NCBI GenBank assembly: GCA_964394335.1
Contig: CAYMVZ010000004.1
Span: forward strand, 1 to 53,927
Length of the DNA stretch: 53,927 nucleotides
From: CAJXCL01 sp964394335
GTDB taxonomy: Bacteria > Nitrospinota > Nitrospinia > CAJXCL01
Direction: 5' to 3'
Both the position numbers and the translations under genes were made by a program. The notes beneath the pieces are model-generated. The model was not told where the DNA came from. It saw only the letters and a program-made list of their open reading frames with translations, and did no database searches. Below, piece by piece: positions 8,230-17,048 of this stretch. How positions within the stretch are numbered: the stretch's first letter is position 1; the number at the start of each line of letters is the position of its first letter.

Positions 8230-9480
8230 ATGAATAACCAAATTTTTAAAGTGCGGCTTCCGCAATACATGAAGGAGTTTAAATGCACAGGTTCTGAATG
8301 TGAGGATATGTGTTGCCGGAGTTGGAAGGTTATTATTGATAAAAAAACTTATAATAAATATAAAGAGATTTCGGAGGTTGAACTAAAAGAGGAACTGGAA
8401 AAAAATATAGTACGGTTGGAGCCCGGTTCCAATGACGCGAAATTTGCAAAAATAAAAAATGATTCCACAACCGGCTTTTGCCCGTTTCTTTCCGCTAACA
8501 AATTATGCTCTTTACAACAGCGCTATGGGGCAGAATATCTTTGCGATACATGTGCCATATATCCACGGGCAATAAATAAAGTCGATGATATTCTGGAAGA
8601 GTCCGGAGAAATGTCATGTCCAGAAGTTGCAAAGCGGGCGTTACTGAACCCTGAAGGGATCAAATTTGAAGAGATGGAAATGGAGGTTAAGCGTTCAAAA
8701 ATAGTAAATAAAGTAGTTGAACTTCAGTGCCCGGCTTCAAAACAAAGGCTTAAAAAGTATTTCTGGCAAATTCGAAAGTTTACCTTTGAACTTGTTCAGA
8801 GGCGTTCGTTAAGACTGGCGGACAGGCTGATTGTCCTGGGAATATTTTATGAAAAAGTGCAGAAATTTTTGAAGGAAAATAGGATTAATGAAATTCCGGA
8901 TCTAATTGCGGGTTGTCAAAATATGCTTGAAAATGAGACCCTGAAAAAAAGTCTGGCCCAATTACCTGATAATGTCGCAATTCAAATGGTTTTATTGAAA
9001 CAACTGACTGACAAGCGGATTGCAAATGGCATTACCAGTCAGAGATATGCCGACTGCTATACTGAATTTTTAAAAGGCGTTAATTTCAACAAAGCCTCAA
9101 ATTTGGTTGAAATAGCGGCAAGTTATAAATTAGCCTACCGCAGATATTTCGAACCATTCATAAAAGATAATGAATACATGCTGGAAAATTATATTGTTAA
9201 TTACATCTTCAAGCATATAACTCCGTTCGCAAATAAAGATAATGAAAACATCTTTAGTGATTATGTAATGCTTGTTGTTAGCTATGCTGCAGTTAAAATG
9301 CAGCTGATAGGTATGGCAGGATTCCATAAAGGCATTGACACGCATCTTGTAATCAAGCTCATCCAGTCATTTGGAAAAACAGTGGAACACAATAACAATT
9401 ATCGGAAAGATGTGTTGAAAATTCTGCAAATGAACGGATGCACTACCATGGCACATATGGCGATATTGATAAAAAATTGA
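8230..9480 (+). CDS. fliB: FliB-type lysine-N-methylase (Cys-cluster protein)
   Basis: The 416-residue protein matches the flagellin lysine-N-methylase FliB family. The N-terminal third carries two Cys clusters: FKCTGSECEDMCCRSWKV near residues 18-35, then CPFLSANKLCSL and LCDTCAIYPR near 90-115. This pattern is typical of a metal- or Fe-S-binding YkgJ/FliB core. The C-terminal two thirds are helical. Known FliB methylates flagellin lysines, but no flagellar gene is in this window, so the substrate here may be a different protein or lie elsewhere. It is flanked by long gaps and looks monocistronic. Confidence 0.8.
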   Translation: MNNQIFKVRLPQYMKEFKCTGSECEDMCCRSWKVIIDKKTYNKYKEISEVELKEELEKNIVRLEPGSNDAKFAKIKNDSTTGFCPFLSANKLCSLQQRYGAEYLCDTCAIYPRAINKVDDILEESGEMSCPEVAKRALLNPEGIKFEEMEMEVKRSKIVNKVVELQCPASKQRLKKYFWQIRKFTFELVQRRSLRLADRLIVLGIFYEKVQKFLKENRINEIPDLIAGCQNMLENETLKKSLAQLPDNVAIQMVLLKQLTDKRIANGITSQRYADCYTEFLKGVNFNKASNLVEIAASYKLAYRRYFEPFIKDNEYMLENYIVNYIFKHITPFANKDNENIFSDYVMLVVSYAAVKMQLIGMAGFHKGIDTHLVIKLIQSFGKTVEHNNNYRKDVLKILQMNGCTTMAHMAILIKN

Positions 9481-9829
9481 AAGAACTTATATTCCCGTAT
9501 GCTTTAAACGGGAATCTATAAATATTGAAATTCCTATACATTGAATTGAATTCCAACAGGCCCTGAACCACACCGGTACGGGGGAAGCCTTTAACTAAAA
9601 AACCGTCCGTAGGGCAAATGTCATTCATTCTTTTTCATTTTAATCAGTCAATTGAAATTCCCCGTAGCAAGCTTCAGAGTAGAGTATAGACACCCCCCTA
9701 AGTCTTACTTTGTTAGTAGGAATTAAGGGAGTGTGTTGCTCGCTAACCCTGCAGCAAAGCTGAGCTCAAAAGCAAGCGTAGCTTCGTAGCTCTGCAAGTT
9801 GCGGGGAATGCGCTCGCTAAACACTTTTC
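9481..9829. other. Intergenic region upstream of repeat element copy A
   Basis: No gene is evident. It contains an ACACCCCCCTAAGTC...TTAGTAGG...AAGGGAGTGT imperfect inverted repeat at about 9688-9734 and a GCAAAGCTGAGCTC module at 9754-9767. Both belong to dispersed repeat families. Confidence 0.45.
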
Positions 9830-9968
9830 AAGTCTTCACAGGCACTTTTCACAATTTCACTATGATGGTAAAACTGGACAGCAAAGAATGAGCTGCCCAA
9901 AGGATTGAGGCCAAGGAAGGCCTTTATCAATGAGCGAATCTACGAAGCCACGCTATGCGGGGCGAAGC
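9830..9968 (+). repeat. Structured dispersed element, copy A
   Basis: This is one of five copies of a roughly 100-140-nt element. The core here reads TGGTAAAACTGGACAGC, loop, GAGCTGCCCAAAGGATTGAG, then GCCAAGGAAGG. The second stem pairs GGACAGC with GCTGCCC, with one A.C mismatch. Copy B has the same stem; copies C, D and E have different stem sequences at the same place. It ends in a degenerate CCACGCTATGCGGGG module and lies upstream of the fumarase alpha gene. Confidence 0.7.
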
Positions 9969-10089
9969 TAAAAGCTACGCCTGAAGGAAGTACTTCTGGG
10001 GTGCGCTCAATTCTTCTTATTCGGTTTTAATTCTTGACAGAGTTAGCTAATGAATGATATTTATTTAACCTTTTGATAAGCCATTCATT

Positions 10090-10929
10090 ATGAAAACAGT
10101 AGAACATACATCAATTATTGAAGCTGTGAAAAATCTTTCCATGGAAGCCAATTTTGATTTGGCAAAAGATGTGGTTGCTGCGTTTGAAAAAGGGAAAGAG
10201 CAGGAAGAATCCCCGACAGGCAAGGCCATTTTCAGTGCTTTACTCAAAAATCAGAATATAGCCAGAGATGAACAGGTCCCCATGTGTCAGGATACCGGTT
10301 TTTCGGTTATTTATGTAGAGCTTGGACAGGATGTGCATATCAAGGGAGGTTCTTTAGAAGAGAGCATTAATGAAGGAGTCAGACAGGGCTATGCTGAAGG
10401 ATATTTGCGAAAATCCATGTGTGAACCCTTTACCAGAAAAAATACAGGAGACAATACCCCTGCAATAATCATAACTGAAATAGTTCCCGGTGATAAAATG
10501 AAAATCATTGTCGCGCCAAAAGGGGGCGGTAGTGAAAATATGAGCCGTGTAACTATGCTGAAACCGGCGGATGGAAAAGAAGGAATTAAAGAGTTCGTTG
10601 TCAACCGATGTTTTGAAGCCGGCTCTAACCCATGCCCCCCCGTGATTGTCGGAGTTGGTATCGGCGGTTCTTCAGAAAAAGTGGCAATTTTAGCCAGAAA
10701 ATCTTTATTCAGGGAAATAGGGTCAATAAATCCAGACCCTGAATTAGCGGAAATGGAAGCGGATATGCTGAAAAGCATTAACGATTTGGGAATGGGACCG
10801 CAGGGGTTAGGGGGAACTCAATATGCCCTGGCTGTCCACATAGAAAAATTCCCCTGTCATATTGCCCAGCTGCCGGTTGGAGTGAATATTTGCTGCCATG
10901 CCGCAAGGCATAAGGAAGTGGTTTTGTAA
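10090..10929 (+). CDS. Class I fumarate hydratase, alpha subunit (two-part FumA)
   Basis: This 279-residue protein is the N-terminal, [4Fe-4S]-carrying half of a two-subunit class I fumarase, of the tartrate-dehydratase alpha type. It interconverts fumarate and malate. Visible features are MCQDTGFSVIYVELG, which holds the first cluster Cys, then NPCPPVIVGVGIGGSSEKV and NICCHAARH near the end. The beta subunit follows on the same strand after a 117-nt gap filled by a repeat. SdhA, SdhB and SdhE follow in turn, so the cluster encodes a continuous succinate-fumarate-malate segment. A tartrate dehydratase role is possible for the family, but the succinate dehydrogenase context supports fumarase. 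Confidence 0.93.
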   Translation: MKTVEHTSIIEAVKNLSMEANFDLAKDVVAAFEKGKEQEESPTGKAIFSALLKNQNIARDEQVPMCQDTGFSVIYVELGQDVHIKGGSLEESINEGVRQGYAEGYLRKSMCEPFTRKNTGDNTPAIIITEIVPGDKMKIIVAPKGGGSENMSRVTMLKPADGKEGIKEFVVNRCFEAGSNPCPPVIVGVGIGGSSEKVAILARKSLFREIGSINPDPELAEMEADMLKSINDLGMGPQGLGGTQYALAVHIEKFPCHIAQLPVGVNICCHAARHKEVVL

Positions 10930-10936
10930 GTTATTT

Positions 10937-11037
10937 TTTTTGACAGGATGAACTGGATAGACTGGATTTTTTAATGTAAGTATAGAAAGGTTTTTTAGGT
11001 TAATCTTGTTTATCCTGTAATCCTGTCTTATATATTT
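10937..11037. repeat. TTTTTGACAGGATGAACTGG repeat with AATCCTGTC partner
   Basis: The left arm is TTTTTGACAGGATGAACTGG and the right arm is TATCCTGTAATCCTGTC, giving an inverted arrangement over about 100 nt between the fumarase subunits. Related copies lie at about 7785, 13415 and 46015. Confidence 0.7.
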
Positions 11038-11046
11038 TTTAAATTT

Positions 11047-11601
11047 ATGAGTAATGTTATCAAAATAACAACTCCTCTTTCGGATGAAGTTGTAGACAGC
11101 CTGAAATCCGGCGATCAGGTTTCGATAAACGGTATCTTATATACTGCGAGGGATGCGGCACATAAGAGGTTGATTGATTTGCTTGATCGTGGAGATGAAC
11201 TCCCCTTTGATATTAAAGGTCAAATGATTTATTATGTCGGGCCTACTCCCGCAAAACCGGGAGCGATTATAGGATCGGCAGGGCCGACTACCAGTTATAG
11301 AATGGACACCTACGCGCCAAGGTTGATGGAAATTGGAATGAAGGGGATGATTGGAAAAGGGAATCGGGCTCAAAGCGTAATAGACGCGATGGTGAAGTAC
11401 AAAAGTATTTACTTTGCAGCGATAGGAGGAGCAGGAGCATTAGTCGCCCGGTCTATTAAAAAGGTTGAAATAATCGCTTATGACGACCTGGGACCTGAAG
11501 CCATCCGAAAAATGGAGGTGGAAGATTTTCAGGCTGTTGTGGTCAATGACACTCATGGGAACGATGTTTATAAAGAAGGTATGAACAAATATAAAAAATG
11601 A
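11047..11601 (+). CDS. Class I fumarate hydratase, beta subunit
   Basis: The 184-residue protein is the C-terminal (beta) half of class I fumarase. It carries the diagnostic YYVGPTPAKPGAIIGSAGP and TTSYRMDTYAP substrate-binding region, then GMKGMIGKGNR. Together with the preceding alpha subunit it forms an oxygen-sensitive [4Fe-4S] hydratase. Such split fumarases are common in anaerobes and microaerophiles. The order alpha, beta, sdhA, sdhB, sdhE, all on the plus strand, suggests one transcription unit despite repeat-filled spacers. Confidence 0.93.
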   Translation: MSNVIKITTPLSDEVVDSLKSGDQVSINGILYTARDAAHKRLIDLLDRGDELPFDIKGQMIYYVGPTPAKPGAIIGSAGPTTSYRMDTYAPRLMEIGMKGMIGKGNRAQSVIDAMVKYKSIYFAAIGGAGALVARSIKKVEIIAYDDLGPEAIRKMEVEDFQAVVVNDTHGNDVYKEGMNKYKK

Positions 11602-11615
11602 ACTTTAAATCTTAC

Positions 11616-11650
11616 AACCCCCTTGATCCCCCTTTCCTAAGGGGGAATTA
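11616..11650. repeat. AACCCCCTTGATCCCCCTTT palindromic repeat
   Basis: A short hairpin-forming repeat (CCCCCTTTCCTAAGGGGG core) follows the fumarase beta stop. The same family occurs near 30733-30772. It could also act as a weak terminator or RNA-processing site. Confidence 0.5.
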
Positions 11651-11696
11651 GAAGAAACTCTGCGGCAAGTCCACAGGAAATTATCAAGTTAAAAAA

Positions 11697-13406
11697 ATGA
11701 TTAAACATGACGTTATTATTGTTGGAAGCGGGTTGGCCGGTATGCGGGCTGCGCTGGAAGTCTGCAAGGATTTTGATACCGCGATAATTTCAAAAGTCTA
11801 TCCTTCTCGTTCCCATTCCGGAGCTGCCCAGGGAGGTATTGCAGCGTCTCTCGGTAATGCTTCTGAAGACAGCTGGGAAGATCACATGTACGATACGGTA
11901 AAGGGAAGTGATTTTTTAGGCGATCAGGCCGCAGTGGAAATAATGGTTAAGGACGCGCCCGGTGTTATCAGGAAAATGGAGCGCTTTGGCTGCGTTTTCA
12001 GTCGAACGGAAAAAGGATTGATTGCCCAGAGATGGTTTGGCGGTCATTCAAAACAGAGGGCCTGCTATGCTGCGGACAGAACAGGCCATGCCCTTCTTCA
12101 CGTCCTCCATGAGCAGACATTCAAACACGCTAAAAATCTAAAAATCTATTCCGAATGGTATTTAATGTCTTTAATCGTTGAAGATGGAATCTGCCGTGGA
12201 ATGGTCGTCTACAATATTCAAAAGGGAAAATTAGAGGTTATGCAGGCTAAAACAATTATTTTCTGCACAGGCGGATATGGCAGGGCTTATAAAATCACTT
12301 CCAATGCCTTTGCAAGTACAGGCGATGGGATTGTAGCGGCATACCACGCAGGACTGCCTTTGCAGGATATAGAGTTTGTCCAGTTTCATCCAACCGGGCT
12401 CTTTGCACAGGGTATCCTGGTTTCTGAAGCGGCGCGGGGTGAGGGCGGACACCTTGTTAATGGAAAAGGGGAGCGTTTTATGGAAAATTACGCCTCGGCA
12501 AAAATGGAATTAGCTCCCCGGGATATAGTTTCCCGCTCAGAGCAGACGGAAATTAATGAAGGAAGGGGAATTGACGGAAAAGATTATCTTCATATTGACC
12601 TTCGTCACCTTGGAAAAGGAAAAATCATCGAGCGATTACCTCAGGTGAGACAGTTAGGGATAGATTTTCTCGGCATCGATCTTATTTATGATCCTCTACC
12701 CATTCAACCGACAGCTCACTACAGCATGGGAGGAATTCCAACCGATTGTGATGGGCATGTTTTATATGATGAAAAAGGAACAAAAGTTACGGGGCTCTTT
12801 GCTGCAGGGGAGTGCTCTTGTGTTTCCGTGCATGGAGCCAACCGCCTGGGGACCAATTCTTTGCTGGAAGCGCTTGTGTTCGGCAAAAGGGCGGGCAAAG
12901 CAGCATTGACATTTACTCAAAATGCGGAATTTCATGATGTAAACGAACAGGAAGAATCAAACAAAGTTAAAAATAAGATTGAATCTATCTTTAATTCCAG
13001 TGGAAATGAAAGTATCAATGACATAAGAAATGAATTAAAAGAAAATATGACAACTAACTGCGGAATTTACAGAAGCAAGGATCAGCTTGAAATCTGCCTC
13101 AAAAAATTGAATGATTTGAAAGCCCGTTTTAAAAAAGGCAAAATCACAGACAAAGGATCTGTTTTTAATTCCGAACTGATAGAATTTATCGAATTGGGGA
13201 ATATGTTGGATTTTTCAGAGATTATTGCGCGCGGCGCCTTAAGAAGGGAAGAATCCCGGGGTGGTCATGCGAGAACGGATTTCCCGAAAAGGGATGATGA
13301 TAAATGGCTGAACCATACATTAGCATTTAAAAAAGATGAGGAAATAGAATTCCGGTCAAAGCCGGTGGTTATTACAAAACATCAACCGGAAGAAAGGAAG
13401 TATTAA
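11697..13406 (+). CDS. sdhA: Succinate dehydrogenase / fumarate reductase flavoprotein subunit
   Basis: This 569-residue subunit oxidises succinate to fumarate, or the reverse. The FAD-binding Rossmann motif is VGSGLAGMRAAL near 9-20. SRSHSGAAQGGI near 37-48 holds the His normally used for covalent FAD attachment. The catalytic region includes VQFHPTGLF, SEAARGEGG and the FAD-loop SVHGANRLGTNSLLEALVFG. The C-terminal capping domain is complete. It is followed by sdhB and an HdrB-like gene rather than cytochrome b anchors, so the complex is probably of the type-E (SdhABE) class. The direction of use cannot be decided from sequence. Confidence 0.95.
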   Translation: MIKHDVIIVGSGLAGMRAALEVCKDFDTAIISKVYPSRSHSGAAQGGIAASLGNASEDSWEDHMYDTVKGSDFLGDQAAVEIMVKDAPGVIRKMERFGCVFSRTEKGLIAQRWFGGHSKQRACYAADRTGHALLHVLHEQTFKHAKNLKIYSEWYLMSLIVEDGICRGMVVYNIQKGKLEVMQAKTIIFCTGGYGRAYKITSNAFASTGDGIVAAYHAGLPLQDIEFVQFHPTGLFAQGILVSEAARGEGGHLVNGKGERFMENYASAKMELAPRDIVSRSEQTEINEGRGIDGKDYLHIDLRHLGKGKIIERLPQVRQLGIDFLGIDLIYDPLPIQPTAHYSMGGIPTDCDGHVLYDEKGTKVTGLFAAGECSCVSVHGANRLGTNSLLEALVFGKRAGKAALTFTQNAEFHDVNEQEESNKVKNKIESIFNSSGNESINDIRNELKENMTTNCGIYRSKDQLEICLKKLNDLKARFKKGKITDKGSVFNSELIEFIELGNMLDFSEIIARGALRREESRGGHARTDFPKRDDDKWLNHTLAFKKDEEIEFRSKPVVITKHQPEERKY

Positions 13407-13414
13407 TTCTTTTT

Positions 13415-13522
13415 TTGACATGAGCTAAGCTCAGCTTTGCAGGATTTACCGGATTGACTGGATTCTAATAAATCATGCAGGGAGAGATTTTTTTAAATAA
13501 TCCTGTCATCCTGTCTATTTTT
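13415..13522. repeat. TTTTTGACATGAGCTAAGCT repeat with CCTGTCATCCTGTC partner
   Basis: A composite repeat lies between sdhA and sdhB. GAGCTAAGCTCAGCTTTGC is at 13422-13440, followed by AGGATTTACCGGATTGACTG. AATCCTGTCATCCTGTC closes it near 13498-13516. Confidence 0.7.
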
Positions 13523-13532
13523 TATAAATATA

Positions 13533-14483
13533 ATGGAGAGTGAAACAACATTCAAAATTCAAAGGTTTAACCCTGAGAAGGACAAGGAACCCTATTTCCA
13601 GAAATTCAAACTTGAAATTCCAAAGGGCGCCACTCTCCTCGATTGCTTGAACTTAATCAAGTGGACTCAGGACGGCACTTTGACTTTCCGCATGTCTTGC
13701 CGCAGTGCTATCTGCGGCTCATGCTCTGTAAGAGCGAACGGTCATGCCGTGCTGGCATGTAAAACACAGGCAAGCAGTGTGGCGCCAAATGATCAGGTCA
13801 CTGTTCAGCCCCTTGGAAATATGGAAATAATAAAAGACCTCACTGTAGACCTCACTGAGTTCTGGAAAAAAGTGGAAGCTGTAAAGCCCTGGCTAATGCC
13901 GGACGAAAACGAAACCCTGACTATTGAAAGAAGTCAATCTGTAGAAGAATTTCTTAAAATTGACAAGGCGTCAACCTGTATTATGTGCTCATCCTGCTAT
14001 TCGGATTGCTGTAGCATGGCTGTGGACAAATCCTTTTTAGGACCGACTGCATTAGCAAAAGCTCAGAGGTTTGTTGAGGACTCGCGAGATGTGGAAACAA
14101 TCAGCCGCATAAAAGAACTGAGTGAAGACGCCGGTATTTGGGATTGCACTCACTGTGGCGAATGCTCCCAGAGATGTCCCACAGAGGCCAAACCACTTGA
14201 TAGAATCGTTTCACTCAGAACGGTTGCTTTAAATAACGGGGTAACAAACAATTACGGAGCGAGGCACGCAAAGGCATTTGTTAAGTCGATAAAGAGCAGC
14301 GGTATTTTAAATGAAAATACAATACCTGTAGCTTCCATGGGGTTCTTTAATATCCCCGGGTTGCTCAGTCTTATACCGGTGGGAATCAGGATGTTCCTGA
14401 AAGGAAAAAACCCGCCGCTTATCCATCATCCCATGGAAGAACTGGATGATGTGAAGAGAATTTTTAAAAAGTTTGAGAAATAA
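13533..14483 (+). CDS. sdhB: Succinate dehydrogenase iron-sulfur subunit, type-E form
   Basis: The 316-residue protein carries electrons from SdhA. The N-terminal plant-type [2Fe-2S] site uses Cys56, 61, 64 and 76 (CRSAICGSC...C). Two further clusters each have a full CxxCxxCxxxC set: Cys149/152/155/159 and Cys205/208/211/215, the latter in CTHCGECSQRCP. In classical SdhB the last centre is [3Fe-4S]. Here a complete four-Cys motif predicts [4Fe-4S], as known for type-E enzymes of Sulfolobales. The 60-80 extra C-terminal residues also fit that class. SdhE follows 88 nt later. Confidence 0.93.
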   Translation: MESETTFKIQRFNPEKDKEPYFQKFKLEIPKGATLLDCLNLIKWTQDGTLTFRMSCRSAICGSCSVRANGHAVLACKTQASSVAPNDQVTVQPLGNMEIIKDLTVDLTEFWKKVEAVKPWLMPDENETLTIERSQSVEEFLKIDKASTCIMCSSCYSDCCSMAVDKSFLGPTALAKAQRFVEDSRDVETISRIKELSEDAGIWDCTHCGECSQRCPTEAKPLDRIVSLRTVALNNGVTNNYGARHAKAFVKSIKSSGILNENTIPVASMGFFNIPGLLSLIPVGIRMFLKGKNPPLIHHPMEELDDVKRIFKKFEK

Positions 14484-14571
14484 TCCTTCTCTATTCCCCC
14501 TAACAAGGGGATGCTAAATGCTTTTTTAAAGAAATTTTTTAATTTTAGTTTGTAGAAATAACGATAAAAAA

Positions 14572-15447
14572 ATGAAATACGCTTTATATACAGGTTGTGT
14601 GGCAAAAGGGGCATGCAGAGAACTTTTAGTCTCCACTTACGCCCTCGCGGCTAAACTTGGAATAGAATTGGTGGAATTAAAAAACGTCTCCTGCTGCGGG
14701 GCAGGAGTTATTACCGAGGAAAACCCTGAATTAGCTGATACTTTGAATGCCCGTACTTTTGCCATAGCTGAAGAACAGGAGCTGGATATTTTAAATATCT
14801 GCGGCACCTGCCAGGGCGTCATGAAAAAGGCTCAGGCTCATCTGGACGATGATGAAGGTTATAAAAACAAAATCAATGAAACATTAAAAGAAGGTGGACA
14901 TGAATATAAGGGAACGGTAAAGATCAAGCACCTTTTAACAGTTTTAACAGAGGATTTCGGTCTCAGCAATTTGAGGAATAAAGTAAAAACCTCGCTGGAT
15001 GGTTTGAAAGTCGCTCCTTTTTATGGCTGTTATATTTTAAGACCCTTTGAATTGTCGGATTTAGATGATCCCGATAATCCGACAGCAATTGAGGTGTTGA
15101 CGGAAGCATTAGGTGCAACTTCGATTGATTACGAAGGAAAATTAAAATGCTGCGGCTTTCCCTATTTAATGATGAAGAAAAAACAATCTATAACCATGGC
15201 CGGAAATCATATTGCATCAGCAAAGAAAGAAGGCGCGGATTGTTTGGTTACCCCATGTCCACTCTGCCACCTTAACCTGGATCCTTACCAGCCGGAAAGC
15301 GCGAAAGAAATAAAGCAGGAACTCGACATACCCATCCTGCACCTCCCTCAATTAGTGGGTCTCGCTATGGGACTCAAACCCAAAGAGTTGGGCCTGCATA
15401 AACATGTTGTTTCCACCAAAGAAATCACTGCTAAAATTGATTGTTAA
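14572..15447 (+). CDS. sdhE: HdrB-like subunit SdhE of type-E succinate dehydrogenase
   Basis: The 291-residue protein has two CCG domains as in heterodisulfide reductase subunit B. The first has YTGCVAKG, SCCGAGV and CGTCQGV; the second has YGCYILRP, KCCGFPYLM and TPCPLCHLNL. Such CX(n)CCGX(n)CXXC motifs ligate non-cubane [4Fe-4S] clusters in HdrB. No transmembrane segment is visible. In type-E succinate:quinone reductases this subunit replaces the cytochrome b anchor and binds the membrane through amphipathic helices. In some bacteria related complexes use methanophenazine or thiol acceptors, so the acceptor here is uncertain. No SdhF-like gene follows. Confidence 0.9.
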   Translation: MKYALYTGCVAKGACRELLVSTYALAAKLGIELVELKNVSCCGAGVITEENPELADTLNARTFAIAEEQELDILNICGTCQGVMKKAQAHLDDDEGYKNKINETLKEGGHEYKGTVKIKHLLTVLTEDFGLSNLRNKVKTSLDGLKVAPFYGCYILRPFELSDLDDPDNPTAIEVLTEALGATSIDYEGKLKCCGFPYLMMKKKQSITMAGNHIASAKKEGADCLVTPCPLCHLNLDPYQPESAKEIKQELDIPILHLPQLVGLAMGLKPKELGLHKHVVSTKEITAKIDC

Positions 15448-15508
15448 AATTGGCCGCAGATTTAAATAATACACGAAGATAAAAAATGTTTTTTAACTCT
15501 GCTAATTC

Positions 15509-15650
15509 AAGTCTTTGTAGGCATACTGCAGAATTTTATTAATAGGATGGTAAAATTGGACAGCGGGGAATGAGCTGCCCGAAGGGTTGAGGCCACGGAT
15601 GGTCTTTATCAAATAGCGAATCTGCGAAGCCACGCTCAGCGGGGCAAAGC
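15509..15650 (+). repeat. Structured dispersed element, copy B
   Basis: Similar to copy A throughout its length, starting from AAGTCTTTGTAGGCA. The first stem is AATTTTA with TAAAATT and the second is GGACAGC with GCTGCCC. The conserved GCCCGAAGGGTTGAGGCCA block follows. A CCACGCTCAGCGGGG module (15630-15644) forms the end. Confidence 0.75.
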
Positions 15651-15675
15651 AAAATCCAGGAACGTTTCTACTTGT

Positions 15676-15715
15676 CATTCCCGAATGCTTTTGTCGGGAA
15701 TCCAGAAATGTTTCT
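15676..15715. repeat. CATTCCCGAATGC...TCGGGAATCCAG hairpin repeat
   Basis: Short inverted repeat TTCCCGA...TCGGGAA. Relatives of the same TGTCATTCC family are at about 955-1015 and 51712-51795. Confidence 0.65.
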
Positions 15716-15731
15716 ATTTGGAAATTAAGTA

Positions 15732-16937
15732 CTAAGGCATATAGATTTCAGCGTTTGGCATTGCTAATGAGATTGAAAACCAGAAGGCTCGCCGGGATGC
15801 AGCACCTCGCAGCCGGGTTCCCTTGAGCGGTCCTGAAATTGCTTTTCCGTTGAAGTCCCAGCTTGTGCCTGTTTCTTTATCTATAAACAATTCTGCCTTA
15901 AGCAGGAATGTCAGCTTTCGACCATTTACTGTTCTTAAAAACGCGTTTCCGACAGGACCATCAGCCCGTGAAAAAACTGTCACCGGCACACCTCCCACAT
16001 TGTCATTAACCGCGCCATTGCCGATGCGCGACAGCGGGTATACTTTCTCTTTGTTGCCGGCATGAACGGTTACAACAACATCGGCAGGCCCCAGTGCTTT
16101 GCCAATTTTATTGGTGTCAACCGGGAAGGGAAAGCGCATTGCGGCTACACTCCGTGGATAGTTTGTAAAAGGGTCGCGATTATAGTTATAACCAATGGGG
16201 AAATTTTGGTTAAGGGAAAGTACGCGAGTATTGGGATACAGCTTTTTCCACTGATTCCAGGAGATGGTTACCGATGGCAGCAGCTTTAGTCTGGCCCCGG
16301 TAAGCTTACCTACTATTGCTTCTCCACTGACCTGAAACCAGTAAGAGCCGGTTTGATGATCGAACATCACAAGGTCGTTTTGGTACAGGGCACTTGTATT
16401 GCCAAACACCAGGTCCCGTCCATTTAGGCTGCGGTGGTAAACTATTCCGCTGCCGCAGAGGGGGCAGTAGCTAATAAGCAGTGAAATACCGTCTATCTTA
16501 TCGTTAACCAGTTCATGGGAATTGAGCATTTTAACCGGGTAAGCAAATGCTTCGTCTTCACTGACATATCCTATAACAAGATCATTATCAGCTAACCAGG
16601 CACCTCCCTCAGGACCTTCATAAAGCGGCTCATAGATAGGACGAATTGCGTCGCGAAGCCGGTCGATCTGGGAGTCGGATGCCCGGGAAAGAGGAACTGA
16701 ACTGCCATCGAAGGTATCAAAAACAATGTCACTAATCCTGACATTGCTGATAGATTTGTCGATAGGCGGCGGAGTGGTGTCGTTTGTCCGGCTGAACTTC
16801 ATTTTATCGGCAGAGGATGAATCTATGACAGCAGCAAAAATGTAGACAACAGCAGCTATTACAGTAGCCGATATCGCAGCTATTGCGCTCTGCCGCCTAC
16901 AGGATGCAGCTAATAACTTGTAAACGCGAAAGTTCAT
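15732..16937 (-). CDS. DUF3179 domain protein, membrane-anchored
   Basis: The 401-residue protein has an N-terminal membrane segment (about 16-37) and a long extracytoplasmic DUF3179 domain. Diagnostic features are SYCPLCGSGIVYHRSLNGR, FGNTSALYQNDLVMFDHQTGSYW and WKKLYPNTRVLS. DUF3179 proteins have no proven function; the invariant CPLCG suggests metal or redox chemistry. Base composition looks slightly richer in GC than neighbouring genes, which may mean transfer. It is transcribed divergently from the small secreted protein at 17049. Confidence 0.88.
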   Translation of the reverse strand: MNFRVYKLLAASCRRQSAIAAISATVIAAVVYIFAAVIDSSSADKMKFSRTNDTTPPPIDKSISNVRISDIVFDTFDGSSVPLSRASDSQIDRLRDAIRPIYEPLYEGPEGGAWLADNDLVIGYVSEDEAFAYPVKMLNSHELVNDKIDGISLLISYCPLCGSGIVYHRSLNGRDLVFGNTSALYQNDLVMFDHQTGSYWFQVSGEAIVGKLTGARLKLLPSVTISWNQWKKLYPNTRVLSLNQNFPIGYNYNRDPFTNYPRSVAAMRFPFPVDTNKIGKALGPADVVVTVHAGNKEKVYPLSRIGNGAVNDNVGGVPVTVFSRADGPVGNAFLRTVNGRKLTFLLKAELFIDKETGTSWDFNGKAISGPLKGTRLRGAASRRAFWFSISLAMPNAEIYMP

Positions 16938-17048
16938 ACAACATATGTTATCACATATTGCTCACTTAAGATTAACGTGATATTCTTAATTAGACTGTAA
17001 GATAAATAATTTCATCGGAAACCTATAATTGATTTTATAGGAGGTGTT

